Assembly: GCF_028209885.1 (NCBI RefSeq)
Contig: NZ_JAQLEM010000017.1
Coordinates: 1 to 53,493, forward strand
DNA: 53,493 nucleotides
Direction: 5' to 3'
Source of the DNA: Collinsella aerofaciens
Lineage (GTDB): Bacteria > Actinomycetota > Coriobacteriia > Coriobacteriales > Coriobacteriaceae
This document shows positions 33,573-42,472 of this stretch, one piece after another. The notes under the pieces were generated by a model. It ran no database searches. It saw nothing but the letters and a program-made list of their open reading frames with translations, and was not told the origin of the DNA. Position 1 is the first letter of the stretch. The number at the start of each line of letters is the position of its first letter. The translations under genes were made by a program, and so were the position numbers.

Positions 33573-34504
33573 GCGGACGCACCCTTCAGGACGCGCTCGG
33601 CGCCATCGACCAGGTCGTCGACGATTTCGCGTGCGCTCTGGCGCTCGCTAACCATGCCGGCAATCTGTCCACACAAAAACGAACCCTCTTCGTAATTGCC
33701 GTCCTTGGCGGCCTTGCGAAGTGCACCGGTTCCCAAAGCACCGAGCTCCTCGGCACTCGCACCGGAACCCTCGCTCTTGGCATAGGCGTTGGTGAAGGGG
33801 CTCTTGAGGGCGCGCACCGGATGTCCCGTCGAGCGACCGGTCGCACGCGTCGAAGTGTCGTTGGCCTTCAGGACCATCTCTTTGTACTGCTCCGAGACGG
33901 TGCACTCGTCTGCGACCAGAAAGCGCGTACCCACTTGCACGCCTTCGGCGCCCAGCATAAAGGCGGCCGCCACGCCGCGGCCGTCGGCAATACCGCCGGC
34001 GGCCACAACGGGAATGTCGACCGCATCGACGACCTGCGGCACCAGTGCCATCGTCGAGGTCTCGCCAATATGGCCGCCCGATTCGGTACCCTCGGCAACA
34101 ACCGCCGTGGCTCCACGACGTGCCACGAGGCGGGCCAGCGCCACCGAGGCAACGACCGGGATGACCTTGATGCCGGCGTCGTTCCAAGCCTTCATGTACT
34201 TGGTGGGATTGCCGGCACCCGTCACGACGACCGGCACTTGCCCGTCGATTACAACCTGTGCGACCTCGTCGGCAAACGGGCTCATGAGCATGACGTTCAC
34301 GCCAAAGGGCTTATCCGTCTTGGTGCGCAGCTCGTGAATCTGATCGCGCAGCCAGTTGGCGTCGGCATTCATGGCCGCGATGATTCCCAGCCCGCCGGCC
34401 TCGGACACAGCCGAGGCAAGCGAGGCATCGGCAATCCAGGCCATACCGCCCTGGAACACGGGCTTTTCGATGCCGAGCAGATCGCAGAGAGGAGTCTTGA
34501 GCAT
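33560..34504 (-). CDS. fabK: Enoyl-ACP reductase II (FabK-type flavoprotein)
   Basis: This 314-residue TIM-barrel flavoprotein (PVFQGGMAWIADASLASAVSEAGGLGII, then GTESGGHIG) belongs to the FabK/nitronate monooxygenase family. Position between acpP and fabD makes FabK the right call: it performs the last reduction of each cycle with FMN. No FabI-type gene is present in the operon, so triclosan-type FabI inhibition would not be expected. GGAGAAG within the end of acpP acts as its ribosome binding site. Confidence 0.94.
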   Translation of the reverse strand: MLKTPLCDLLGIEKPVFQGGMAWIADASLASAVSEAGGLGIIAAMNADANWLRDQIHELRTKTDKPFGVNVMLMSPFADEVAQVVIDGQVPVVVTGAGNPTKYMKAWNDAGIKVIPVVASVALARLVARRGATAVVAEGTESGGHIGETSTMALVPQVVDAVDIPVVAAGGIADGRGVAAAFMLGAEGVQVGTRFLVADECTVSEQYKEMVLKANDTSTRATGRSTGHPVRALKSPFTNAYAKSEGSGASAEELGALGTGALRKAAKDGNYEEGSFLCGQIAGMVSERQSAREIVDDLVDGAERVLKGASAWVA

Positions 34505-34506
34505 CT

Positions 34507-34743
34507 CTACTTCTCCAATGCCGCCTCGACCGTATCGGCGAACTCGCCGACCGTCTTGGGGTTCTCCTCGGTATCGAGCTGGATACCAAACTCGTCCTCG
34601 ACGGCAACGAGGATCTCGACGGTGCCCAGGCTGTCGAGGCCAATCTCCTCGAGCGTGGACTCGGGCTTCATCTCGACATCGTCAAGACCGGCGGTCTCGC
34701 GGATAACGTCGCAAACGCGCTCGAAGGTCTTCTGATCTGCCAT
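34507..34743 (-). CDS. acpP: Acyl carrier protein
   Basis: This 78-residue acidic protein has the phosphopantetheine attachment motif DSL with Ser38. It carries the growing acyl chain between all enzymes of the operon. It lies 51 bases after fabH and ends two bases before fabK. Confidence 0.96.
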   Translation of the reverse strand: MADQKTFERVCDVIRETAGLDDVEMKPESTLEEIGLDSLGTVEILVAVEDEFGIQLDTEENPKTVGEFADTVEAALEK

Positions 34744-34794
34744 GGTAGTTCTCCTTTGGTTGTGCCCTAGGGCGTTTTTATTTCCTATGTGCGA

Positions 34795-35754
34795 CTACTT
34801 CCAACGAAGCAGATAGCCACCTATATCCAGACCGGCGCCAAATCCAACGAGGGCGATGGTGTCGCCCGTGTGAAGTGCACCGGCGTTTGCCAGCCGGTCG
34901 AGGGCAAGCGGAATGCATGCGCTCGAAATGTTGCCGGTCTCGCGCAACGTGCGAACCACACGCTCGTCCGGCACGCCCAGACGCTTGACCGCCTGGCTCA
35001 GGATTCGTTCGTTAGCCTGATGGAATACAAAATGATCGATGTCTTCGACCGAAATGCCCGCATCGATCGCAAGCTTATGGACCGTGTCACAGATGGCGTT
35101 GACGCCGAACTTGAACACGCGGCGGCCATTCATGAACAGCACGCTCGCGCTATCTGCGGAAGCCTTAAACGGCGAGGTGCCGACCAGACCGGGAACGCGC
35201 AACGTCTCGACGTCGGGCTCCGTCGAAAGCTCAACGGCAAGGGGACTGTCTCCCCCAGTCTCAATCACTGCGGCGCCTGCCCCATCGCCAAAGAGCACAC
35301 AGGTGGCACGGTCGGTCCAGTCGAGCGCGCGCGTCATCTGCTCGGCAGCAACGACAAGCACGCGCTCGGCGCGACCGCGGGCGATATAGCCCTCGGCGAC
35401 ATCGAGCGCAAATACGAAGCCGGCACAAGCCGCCGAAACATCGAAGGCAGGGCACGTCGCACCTAGTCGCTCAGCAACGGCACACGCCTCAGCGGGAACA
35501 AGGTGGTCACCCGTCGTCGTCGAGCAGACGATCAGATCCAGCTGGCTCGCGTCGATTCCGGACACCTGAAGTGCCCGCTCACTCGCCGCTACGGCAAGGT
35601 CGTCAAGTGACTCGGTGGTGCAGACGTGGCGGCTCTTGATACCTGTGCGGGTAAAAATCCACTCATCCGAGGTATCGAGGAACTCAGACAGCTCGTCATT
35701 GGAAACACTGCGCTCAGGAAGCGCCGAGCCTGTTCCAAGAATCGTGAAACCCAT
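34795..35754 (-). CDS. fabH: 3-oxoacyl-ACP synthase III
   Basis: This 319-residue KAS III starts MGFTILGTGSALPERSVSN and has the nucleophile Cys110 (SAACAGF), the histidine in FHQANERI and the asparagine in GNISSAC. It condenses an acyl-CoA primer with malonyl-ACP and so sets the primer type and the entry flux. The ATG at 35754 is preceded by AAAGGAGG. It is the first gene of the fatty-acid operon, so the operators upstream probably control the whole pathway. Confidence 0.97.
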   Translation of the reverse strand: MGFTILGTGSALPERSVSNDELSEFLDTSDEWIFTRTGIKSRHVCTTESLDDLAVAASERALQVSGIDASQLDLIVCSTTTGDHLVPAEACAVAERLGATCPAFDVSAACAGFVFALDVAEGYIARGRAERVLVVAAEQMTRALDWTDRATCVLFGDGAGAAVIETGGDSPLAVELSTEPDVETLRVPGLVGTSPFKASADSASVLFMNGRRVFKFGVNAICDTVHKLAIDAGISVEDIDHFVFHQANERILSQAVKRLGVPDERVVRTLRETGNISSACIPLALDRLANAGALHTGDTIALVGFGAGLDIGGYLLRWK

Positions 35755-35771
35755 CACTAGCCTCCTTTGAG

Positions 35772-35837
35772 TTGTTGACGTGTTTACATCGACCAAGAGA
35801 GGATAGCGCATTTCAGTCTTTGTTGACGTGTTAACAT
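35772..35837. promoter_or_regulatory. Two copies of an 18-base operator-like repeat between fabH and birA
   Basis: TTGTTGACGTGTTWACAT occurs at 35772-35789 and 35820-35837, 48 bases apart (17 of 18 identical). Each copy contains the imperfect dyad TGTTGAC-N2-GTTAACA. The inner copy lies between the probable -10 (TATCCT on the minus strand, near 35801-35806) and the fabH ribosome binding site; the outer copy overlaps the likely -35 zone. This arrangement fits a repressor acting on the divergent fabH operon and perhaps birA. Confidence 0.55.
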
Positions 35838-35930
35838 TAAATTGTCCAAATGCGACAAAGGCTTCACATTGTGTCTATCTCTCGACACCATTGCGTCATT
35901 CACTTATTCAATAAGGAGGTAGCAGCCGCT

Positions 35931-36707
35931 ATGGATGCCCAATTAACGATTGTCGACGTAACCGGATCGACCAACGATGACCTGCTCGAGGCAGGAAAAC
36001 AGGGTGCGCCGCACGGCACAGGACTTGCCGCCCGCGCGCAAACGGCAGGACGCGGCCGGCGCGGCCACAAGTGGGATTCAACCGCCGGCAACCTATTGCT
36101 TTCGATTGTCCTGCGTCCATGCGTTAATCCCGCAAAGTACTCTGGTCTTGCCGCCGTCAGCGGCCTAGCGGTGCTCGAAGCACTCGAAAAGCAGGGTCTT
36201 GCAAACGAGATTCGCCTTAAATGGCCCAACGACCTGATCGCGCGAGGACGCAAGCTCGGCGGCATTCTGGTCGAGGCCGCACGCGATAACGAAGGCAAAC
36301 CTTTCGCCGTCTGCGGCATTGGTGTCAACGTAAACTACACGCCCCAAGAGGTGCCCGATGGCGGCCTGGCGGCAATTGGCCTCTCGGACCTCAACGAGAG
36401 CGTTCCCGCCGTCGACATGCTCCTCGATGAGGTCTATCACGCAGTTATAGACGCTGTAGATACCTGGGCAGAGCGCCTCAACGCCAAGGAAGAAGACGCC
36501 GGTCCGCTCGCGCCCGTCCACGACGAATATATCGCTCACCTCAATTGGATCGGGAAGCACGTTATCGCCCGCTCCCCCGCTGGAGACGAGCTGGCACGAG
36601 GCATATTTAGAACGGTCGACGATTGCGGCCGCGCAAGCATTGAGACCGAGAGCGGCTTGTGCGTCTTCCACTTCGAAGAAGCATCCTTGCGCCCCCTGAG
36701 CGAATAG
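35931..36707 (+). CDS. birA: Biotin-[acetyl-CoA-carboxylase] ligase, monofunctional
   Basis: This 258-residue ligase has the biotinyl-AMP loop GRGRRGHKWDS (about 40-50), the RLKWPNDL motif and a C-terminal SH3-like domain. There is no N-terminal helix-turn-helix, so it is a ligase only and should not bind DNA. AAGGAGGT precedes the ATG at 35931; the longer frame upstream is rejected. It is divergent from the operon that encodes its substrate AccB. Confidence 0.93.
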   Translation: MDAQLTIVDVTGSTNDDLLEAGKQGAPHGTGLAARAQTAGRGRRGHKWDSTAGNLLLSIVLRPCVNPAKYSGLAAVSGLAVLEALEKQGLANEIRLKWPNDLIARGRKLGGILVEAARDNEGKPFAVCGIGVNVNYTPQEVPDGGLAAIGLSDLNESVPAVDMLLDEVYHAVIDAVDTWAERLNAKEEDAGPLAPVHDEYIAHLNWIGKHVIARSPAGDELARGIFRTVDDCGRASIETESGLCVFHFEEASLRPLSE

Positions 36708-36760
36708 GGCGCCGCAGCCGTCGGCTCGGCAGACGAATTCGCTATCCCAAAATCTAAACT

Positions 36761-36800
36761 CAAAACAAAAGGGCCCCGCTACCGTAACGGCAGCGGGGCT
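36761..36800 (-). terminator. Terminator after rpsJ
   Basis: An 8-bp G+C stem (GCCCCGCT/AGCGGGGC) with a 3-bp inner stem is followed on the minus strand by TTTTGTTTT. It ends the rpsL-rpsG-fusA-rpsJ operon, so rpsJ is not continued into rplC. Confidence 0.9.
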
Positions 36801-36823
36801 CTGTAAGCTATGAGCGATATCGC

Positions 36824-37132
36824 TTAGAGCTTGATGTCGATGTCGACGCCAGCGGGGAGGTCGAGACGCATAAGCGAATCAACAGTGCCCGAGGTGGGGT
36901 CGAGGATGTCGATGAGGCGCTTGTGGGTGCGCATCTCGAACTGCTCACGGGAGTCCTTGTTCACGTGCGGCGAGCGGATAACCGTGTACAGGTTGCGCTC
37001 GGTGGGCAGGGGGACAGGACCGGAAACGCGAGCGCCGGTCTTCTGAGCGGTCTCGACGATGAGCTTCGCGGACTGATCGACGACCTCGTGATCATAGCCC
37101 TTGAGGCGAATGCGGATCTTCTGGGTAGCCAA
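36824..37132 (-). CDS. rpsJ: 30S ribosomal protein S10
   Basis: This 102-residue S10/NusE is complete ([25 protein letters not shown]). It works in the 30S head and as the antitermination factor NusE. It is placed as the last gene after fusA rather than first in the rplC operon, and no tuf gene lies between. Confidence 0.98.
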   Translation of the reverse strand: MATQKIRIRLKGYDHEVVDQSAKLIVETAQKTGARVSGPVPLPTERNLYTVIRSPHVNKDSREQFEMRTHKRLIDILDPTSGTVDSLMRLDLPAGVDIDIKL

Positions 37133-37192
37133 CTTAAACCTCCAAAGAGTGCGAGAGATGTTCTCGCGGATTACGTAACAGGGAGCTCGAAC

Positions 37193-39292
37193 TTAGGCGT
37201 TCTTGCTCATGACCTCGTCCACGATGGACTTGGGCGCGGGCTCATAAGAGTCGAACTGCATCGTGTAGGATGCACGGCCCTGGGTCTGGGAGCGAAGGTC
37301 GGTAGCGTAACCGAACATCTCGCCCAGCGGCACCTTGGCACGGATGAGCTTGCTGTTCTTGCGATCCTCCATGCCCTCGATCTTGCCGCGGCGACCGGAG
37401 AGGTTGCCCATAACGTCGCCCATGTACTGCTCGGGGGTCTCAACCTCGACAGCCATGATCGGCTCGAGCAGCTGCGGATCGGACTTCTTGAGGGCGTCCT
37501 TGATAGCCATGGAACCGGCGATCTTGAAGGCGGCCTCGGAGGAGTCGACCTCGTGGTAAGAACCGTCGAACAGGGTGACCTTAACGTCGAGGACCGGGAA
37601 GCCGGCGATAACACCGGTGTTCAGGGCCTCCTGGATGCCCTTGTCGATGGACGGGATGTACTCCTTGGGCACGACGCCGCCGACGATAGCGTTGACGAAC
37701 TCGTAGCCGAAGCCCTCCTCCATCTTCTCGAGCTTGATGACGGCGTGGCCGTACTGACCGCGACCGCCGGACTGACGGACGAACTTGCCCTCAGCCTTCT
37801 CGACGTCGTGACCAGCGGTCTCGCGGTAGGCAACCTGGGGCTTACCAACGTTAGCGTCAACCTTGAACTCGCGGAGCAGACGGTCGACGATGATCTCGAG
37901 GTGCAGCTCGCCCATGCCGGCGATGATGGTCTGGCCGGTCTCGTGGTTGGTGGACACCTGGAAGGTCGGGTCCTCCTCGGCGAGCTTGGTCAGAGCCAGG
38001 GACATCTTGTCCTGCTCGGCCTTGGTCTTGGGCTCGATGGCAACGTCGATAACGGGCTTAGCGAACTCAATCTTCTCGAGGACGATCTCCTTGCCCTCGG
38101 CGCACAGGGTGTCACCGGTGGTGGAGTTCTTGAAACCGACGCAAGCGACGATGTCGCCGGCGGCAGCGTCGTCACGGTCGATACGCTCGGCGGCGTTCAT
38201 CTCGAGGATGCGGCCGAGGCGCTCGCGCTGACCGTTGGAAGCGTTGACAACGTAGGAGCCGGACTCGGCGCGGCCGGAGTAAACGCGGACGTAGGTGAGC
38301 TTACCGACGAACGGGTCGGTCATGATCTTGAAGACCAGGCCGGAGAAGGGCTCGTCGAAGGAAGGATGACGCTGGATCTCCTCGCCGGTGTCCGGATCGG
38401 TACCGGTGACGGCCTCAACGTCGAGCGGGCTGGGCAGGTAGTCGACGACAGCGTCGAGCAGCTCCTGGACGCCCTTGTTCTTGTAGGCGGAGCCCACGAA
38501 GACGAGGTTGAGCTCGTTGGCCAGAACTCCCTTGCGCAGAGCAGCCTTGAGCTCCTCGACGGTGAAGTCCTCCTCCATGAGGATCTTCTCCATGAGCTCG
38601 TCGTCAAAGCTGGCAGCAGCGTCGAGGAGCTCCTCGCGCTTGGTGGCAGCGATGTCGGCAAACTCAGCCGGGATCTCGTCCATCGGCTCGGGGTAGGTCA
38701 TGCCCTTCTCGTCGGCCTTGAAGTCCCATGCAGTCATGGTGACCAGGTCGATGACGCCCCAGAAGTTGTCCTCGGCGCCCATCGGGACCTGAGCGGCCAC
38801 GGCGTTAGCGTCGAGACGATCCTTCATGGTCTCGATAGCGTTGAAGAAGTCAGCGCCCACGCGGTCATACTTGTTGATGAAGGCGATACGGGGGACGTTG
38901 AAGGTAGAAGCCTGACGCCAAACGGTCTCAGACTGGGGCTGAACGCCGGCAACGGCGTCGAAGACGGCGACAGCGCCATCGAGGACGCGCAGGCAGCGCT
39001 CGACCTCGGCGGTGAAGTCAACGTGGCCCGGGGTGTCAATGATCTGGATGCGGTAGTCCTTACCGTCCTTGTTCCAGAAGCAGGTGGTAGCAGCGGAGGT
39101 AATGGTTACGCCGCGCTCCTGCTCCTGAACCATCCAGTCCATGGTGGCAGCGCCCTCATGGACCTCACCGATCTTGTGGGTCTTACCGGTGTAGTAAAGA
39201 ATACGCTCGGTCGTGGTGGTCTTACCGGCATCGATGTGGGCCATGATGCCGATGTTACGGGTATCGGAAAGCTTGTACTTAGGCTTAGCCAT
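37193..39292 (-). CDS. fusA: Elongation factor G
   Basis: This 699-residue EF-G has the GTP-binding P loop [13 protein letters not shown], the DTPGHVDF and NKYDR (NKxD) motifs, and domains II to V to the usual end. It drives translocation. It follows rpsG by 19 bases in the str operon. No obvious fusidic-acid-type change was noted, though this was not examined residue by residue. Confidence 0.98.
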   Translation of the reverse strand: MAKPKYKLSDTRNIGIMAHIDAGKTTTTERILYYTGKTHKIGEVHEGAATMDWMVQEQERGVTITSAATTCFWNKDGKDYRIQIIDTPGHVDFTAEVERCLRVLDGAVAVFDAVAGVQPQSETVWRQASTFNVPRIAFINKYDRVGADFFNAIETMKDRLDANAVAAQVPMGAEDNFWGVIDLVTMTAWDFKADEKGMTYPEPMDEIPAEFADIAATKREELLDAAASFDDELMEKILMEEDFTVEELKAALRKGVLANELNLVFVGSAYKNKGVQELLDAVVDYLPSPLDVEAVTGTDPDTGEEIQRHPSFDEPFSGLVFKIMTDPFVGKLTYVRVYSGRAESGSYVVNASNGQRERLGRILEMNAAERIDRDDAAAGDIVACVGFKNSTTGDTLCAEGKEIVLEKIEFAKPVIDVAIEPKTKAEQDKMSLALTKLAEEDPTFQVSTNHETGQTIIAGMGELHLEIIVDRLLREFKVDANVGKPQVAYRETAGHDVEKAEGKFVRQSGGRGQYGHAVIKLEKMEEGFGYEFVNAIVGGVVPKEYIPSIDKGIQEALNTGVIAGFPVLDVKVTLFDGSYHEVDSSEAAFKIAGSMAIKDALKKSDPQLLEPIMAVEVETPEQYMGDVMGNLSGRRGKIEGMEDRKNSKLIRAKVPLGEMFGYATDLRSQTQGRASYTMQFDSYEPAPKSIVDEVMSKNA

Positions 39293-39311
39293 GTTAGTTC
39301 CTTACCTTAAC

Positions 39312-39785
39312 TTACCAACGATAGTGAGAGAACGCGCGGTTGGCCTCGGCCATCTTGAAGACGTCCTCACGCTTCTTGACGGAAGCGCCCAGGCCGTTGG
39401 AAGCGTCGAGGATCTCGTTGGCGAGACGCTCGGCCATGGTCTTCTCCTTGCGAGCGCGGGAGAAGTTGACGATCCAGCGGATACCCAGAGCGGTGGAACG
39501 ACGGGAGTTGACCTCCATCGGGACCTGATAGGTAGCGCCACCGACACGCTTGGGCTTAACCTCGAGCGTGGGCTTGACGTTGTCCATAGCCTTCTTGAAG
39601 GTAGCGAGAGCGTCGCCACCCTCGGACTTCTCGGCAACGATCTCGAAAGCGGTATAAACGATGCGCTCAGCGGTGGCCTTCTTGCCGTCAAGAAGGACCT
39701 TGTTGATGAGCTGAGTCACCAGGCGGTTGTTGTAAACGGCGTCAGGCTGAACCTCACGACGATTAGCTGCTGCACGACGCGGCAT
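39312..39785 (-). CDS. rpsG: 30S ribosomal protein S7
   Basis: This 157-residue S7 starts [15 protein letters not shown] and has the usual helix-rich body. It nucleates assembly of the 30S head and in E. coli regulates the str operon. It lies 73 bases after rpsL. Confidence 0.98.
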   Translation of the reverse strand: MPRRAAANRREVQPDAVYNNRLVTQLINKVLLDGKKATAERIVYTAFEIVAEKSEGGDALATFKKAMDNVKPTLEVKPKRVGGATYQVPMEVNSRRSTALGIRWIVNFSRARKEKTMAERLANEILDASNGLGASVKKREDVFKMAEANRAFSHYRW

Positions 39786-39858
39786 GTGAAATCTCCTTAA
39801 GTGTCTACCGTGCGGCCCTTAGGCGGCACACGGCGAAAGTATCAAAACGTTATCTGGC

Positions 39859-40236
39859 TTATTTAGCCTTGGGGCGCTTAGCACCGTACTTGGAACGGGC
39901 CTGCATACGGTTCTGGACCGGAGCAGCGTCGTAGGCGCCACGGATGACGTGATAACGGACACCAGGGAGGTCACGGACACGACCGCCGCGGACGAGCACG
40001 ATGGAGTGCTCCTGCAGGTTGTGGCCCTCACCCGGGATGTAAGCAGTAACTTCGATGCCGTTGACGAGGCGAACACGGGCAACCTTACGAAGAGCCGAGT
40101 TCGGCTTCTTGGGGCTCGTGGTGAAGACGCGGGTGCACACGCCGCGCTTCTGGGAGTTGTGCTGCAGAGCAGCGTTCTTGGACTTCTTGGGCACGGAACG
40201 ACGGCCCTGGCGAACCAGCTGGTTAATAGTAGGCAA
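39859..40236 (-). CDS. rpsL: 30S ribosomal protein S12
   Basis: This 125-residue S12 contains [17 protein letters not shown] and the later [16 protein letters not shown] block. The lysines at the classical streptomycin-resistance positions are present, so the allele looks sensitive. It is the first gene of the str operon, with a promoter about 90 bases upstream. Confidence 0.98.
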   Translation of the reverse strand: MPTINQLVRQGRRSVPKKSKNAALQHNSQKRGVCTRVFTTSPKKPNSALRKVARVRLVNGIEVTAYIPGEGHNLQEHSIVLVRGGRVRDLPGVRYHVIRGAYDAAPVQNRMQARSKYGAKRPKAK

Positions 40237-40329
40237 AGCGTACTCCTTCTCGAATGATTCCAGCTTTCTGTAAAGTGCAACGGCTTGAATCGAGGGGTCA
40301 GCATCCCCCTACGAAACACGCAGTTCGAT

Positions 40330-40358
40330 AGGATACGTGGCGTTAGCTGTGCCGTCAA
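40330..40358 (-). promoter_or_regulatory. Promoter of the str operon
   Basis: On the minus strand TTGACG (40353-40358) and TATCCT (40330-40335) are exactly 17 bases apart, about 95 bases before the rpsL start. Confidence 0.65.
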
Positions 40359-40441
40359 CAGACCACGCCGCCAGGCGTATCCCAAAATAGCCATATTTCC
40401 GCAAAGCCTACACAAAAGGAATCCCCTCCTGTGCGCGGGGG

Positions 40442-40582
40442 CGGATTCCCGGCCCGGGCGGCCCGCTGTTTAAGTTTGCTGCTCTACAGTCCTGCGCAAG
40501 ACGGAAAGCACATTAAGTGCTTTCCTTTGCGTGCGGAACTCGCGACAAACTTAAACAGCGGGCCGCCCGGACCGGGAATCCG
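40442..40582. repeat. Large hairpin element, copy A
   Basis: Outer arms of 37 bases (40442-40478 and 40546-40582) pair with one mismatch. Inside lies a second perfect 9-bp hairpin GGAAAGCAC-ATTAA-GTGCTTTCC (40503-40525), flanked by AGTCCTG (40488-40494) and GTGCGGAA (40531-40538). The same internal parts at the same distances recur at 53407-53493 with entirely different outer arms. It sits between the anti-sigma gene and the str promoter and has no ORF or T tract. Confidence 0.85.
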
Positions 40583-40720
40583 ACGTGCTTGTCGGGGCAA
40601 CGTTCCCTTCCAATTAGGGACAGGTTTATTTTGGTCGGTTTTATCTGGGGAAACGTCGCGCTCCAGCGGTGATCTGCTCTCATCTGTCGCATGGAAATCG
40701 GCGGCGTTCCCATTTAACGC

Positions 40721-40753
40721 AAAAGAGGCCGCTTCCCCTAGTAGGAAGCGACC
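40721..40753 (-). terminator. Terminator after the anti-sigma gene
   Basis: A 10-bp stem GGCCGCTTCC/GGAAGCGACC (40727-40736/40744-40753) is followed by TCTTTTGC on the minus strand, starting just past the stop codon at 40761. The rest of 40583-40720 holds AGGGACAGG (40616-40624) but no gene. Confidence 0.8.
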
Positions 40754-40760
40754 CCAAATC

Positions 40761-41837
40761 TTACGAATAGACGATGGTAAAGGGCTCTTTCGTTTCGGTC
40801 TCCCCTGTTGATGTATACCTCACAATTTCAAGGGTTACCGAGACAACTTGATCGACATCAATCAACTTCGTTGGCACCCAGATGCTCTCTCCGCTATTGC
40901 GCCCATAAGAAAAATATAAGTTGAACACCCCTGCGTCGTCATCTTCGATAATCTGCTCCGATCCATCCTTGTAGCTGACGGTCAGCTTATTATCAACTGC
41001 TTCATAGCCCAAATCATCGATGTGCGTCTGGATGGAAAACGGGCTAATCTCAAGAGGCGAGTCACCGGAGCGGAGTTCCTTTGTATCGACGTACGCTCCA
41101 ATATTGAACTCGGGTGTCGACGCCTCAAACCGCCTCGCACTCTCACCTTCACCCTCGGTCCAATGGATATTCCAGGTGACAGCATGTTGCAAATCTCGCT
41201 CGCGATCCATAGCGGCAAAGTACATCGTGCCATTAATGACAGTATCGCTTGATGTGTCCTTATCAATTGTGCTGCGTGTGTCAGGCCATTCCTCGCCGAA
41301 CTTCATATCGGGCGTGCCGATGCCCTGCTCTTCTTCACCATAGAGAACAAGTTCGCCAATCTCTGCTGCTGGCTTGTAGTAGTTAACTCCATTTGGATTG
41401 GACAACGTAAACGTCACGGCTCCGCAGCCGTTTTGGTCGATTGCCATCTCATGGATATCAAGCGTATAGCCGTTGCCCTCGACGGACAGATTAACCTCCT
41501 GGACTGCGCCTTCCAGGCTTTGGGGCGCGATGCCATCGCCAAACTCTCTGGTGTAGGTATATTTAGTTCCCGATGAGCCGCCGTTGGTCCAGGTAATGGA
41601 ATCCCCGTTGCCGTGGTTTCCCCAGGCAGAGGCAAAATAGCTGGAATTGACGACGGCGTAGGCGACCCCTCCGGTCGCCAGCACTCCGGCAAGGCATCCG
41701 ATCGCGGCAACATACAGAGGCTTCGCGTGACCCTTTCGGCGAAGCGGCTCACCAGCAGCGGCATAAAGAACACGGTCAGCAAGATCGCTATCGGCTTGGA
41801 CGGACTCGAAGGCCTGCTTGATTTGATTGGATTTCAC
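40761..41837 (-). CDS. Probable membrane anti-sigma factor, DUF4179-like
   Basis: This 358-residue protein has a short cytoplasmic N-terminus (about 1-37), one transmembrane helix (about 40-62, VAAIGCLAGVLATGGVAYAVV) and a large extracytoplasmic beta-rich domain. That layout matches DUF4179-type proteins encoded after ECF sigma factors. It starts at GTG 41837, seven bases after GAGGAGG, within the sigma gene, overlapping it by 50 bases, which couples the two products. It probably holds the sigma factor until an envelope signal arrives. The signal is unknown. Confidence 0.8.
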   Translation of the reverse strand: MKSNQIKQAFESVQADSDLADRVLYAAAGEPLRRKGHAKPLYVAAIGCLAGVLATGGVAYAVVNSSYFASAWGNHGNGDSITWTNGGSSGTKYTYTREFGDGIAPQSLEGAVQEVNLSVEGNGYTLDIHEMAIDQNGCGAVTFTLSNPNGVNYYKPAAEIGELVLYGEEEQGIGTPDMKFGEEWPDTRSTIDKDTSSDTVINGTMYFAAMDRERDLQHAVTWNIHWTEGEGESARRFEASTPEFNIGAYVDTKELRSGDSPLEISPFSIQTHIDDLGYEAVDNKLTVSYKDGSEQIIEDDDAGVFNLYFSYGRNSGESIWVPTKLIDVDQVVSVTLEIVRYTSTGETETKEPFTIVYS

Positions 41838-42306
41838 GGTCGCCCTCCTCTAGGATGAACTTGAGCTTCGATCTGCCGCGAGCCAAACGCGTTCGAACAG
41901 TCGCGGCTGGCACATGCAATAACTCGGCAATCTCTGAGGTCGAAAAGCCCAGATAGTAATAGAGCACGATGGGAACACGGAATCGTTCCGGAAGTCGCAT
42001 AACGTCTGACAGGACCGCCTTGGTCTCCTCCTGCGCCGTCGAAAGCGAATCGGCCAGGTTCTCAATATCCTCCACACGCCTCCATGGCTTTCGAAAGAGA
42101 GATTTGCATTCATTGATCGTGACCCGGATAAGCCATCGACGAAGATGTTCCCAGCTTTCAAATTGGGCATCGCTTTTGAGTAACTTCAGAAAGACGTCTT
42201 GAGCGACATCGTCGGCATCGGCACGATCGCGCAGATACGTCAATGCGATTCGAAACACGACATCACGGTGATCCTCGACCGCCTGTCTAAATGCTTGTTC
42301 TTCCAT
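41788..42306 (-). CDS. ECF-type RNA polymerase sigma factor
   Basis: This 172-residue sigma factor has region 2 (DVVFRIALTYLRDRADADDVAQDVFLKLL) and region 4 (LPERFRVPIVLYYYLGFSTSEIAELLHVPAATVRTRLARGRSKL), with no regions 1 or 3. The ATG at 42306 follows GGGAGGT; the 75-codon upstream frame is rejected. It overlaps the anti-sigma gene. The upstream promoter TGAAAC-N17-CGTATC looks like an ECF promoter, so it probably activates itself. It lies between rpoC and rpsL, all on one strand. Confidence 0.93.
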   Translation of the reverse strand: MEEQAFRQAVEDHRDVVFRIALTYLRDRADADDVAQDVFLKLLKSDAQFESWEHLRRWLIRVTINECKSLFRKPWRRVEDIENLADSLSTAQEETKAVLSDVMRLPERFRVPIVLYYYLGFSTSEIAELLHVPAATVRTRLARGRSKLKFILEEGDREIQSNQAGLRVRPSR

Positions 42307-42354
42307 AATCACCTCCCGGTGATGCTGATGTTTCTTGCTGAGGCCCTCACCATA

Positions 42355-42383
42355 GATACGCTTTGACCGAACGAAATGTTTCA
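42355..42383 (-). promoter_or_regulatory. ECF-type promoter of the sigma/anti-sigma operon
   Basis: On the minus strand TGAAAC (42378-42383) and CGTATC (42355-42360) are 17 bases apart, like the SigW-type consensus (TGAAAC-N16-CGTA). It lies 49 bases before the sigma gene start. Confidence 0.6.
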
Positions 42384-42472
42384 AATTCAAGCAGGAATAA
42401 CCTACCAAAAAAACCCTGCCCCTTATTGGCAAGGGATCGACGGAACGCAACAGGTTGAGCATACGCAAGCGA

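Noticed and set aside
35931..36707. BirA as the repressor binding the 18-base boxes
   Set aside because: The protein lacks the N-terminal helix-turn-helix, and the box spacing does not fit the long-spaced BirA operator.
36923..39310. A 795-codon plus-strand frame opposite fusA
   Set aside because: Shadow of EF-G, with repetitive Gly/Leu/Val/Asp composition and no domain.
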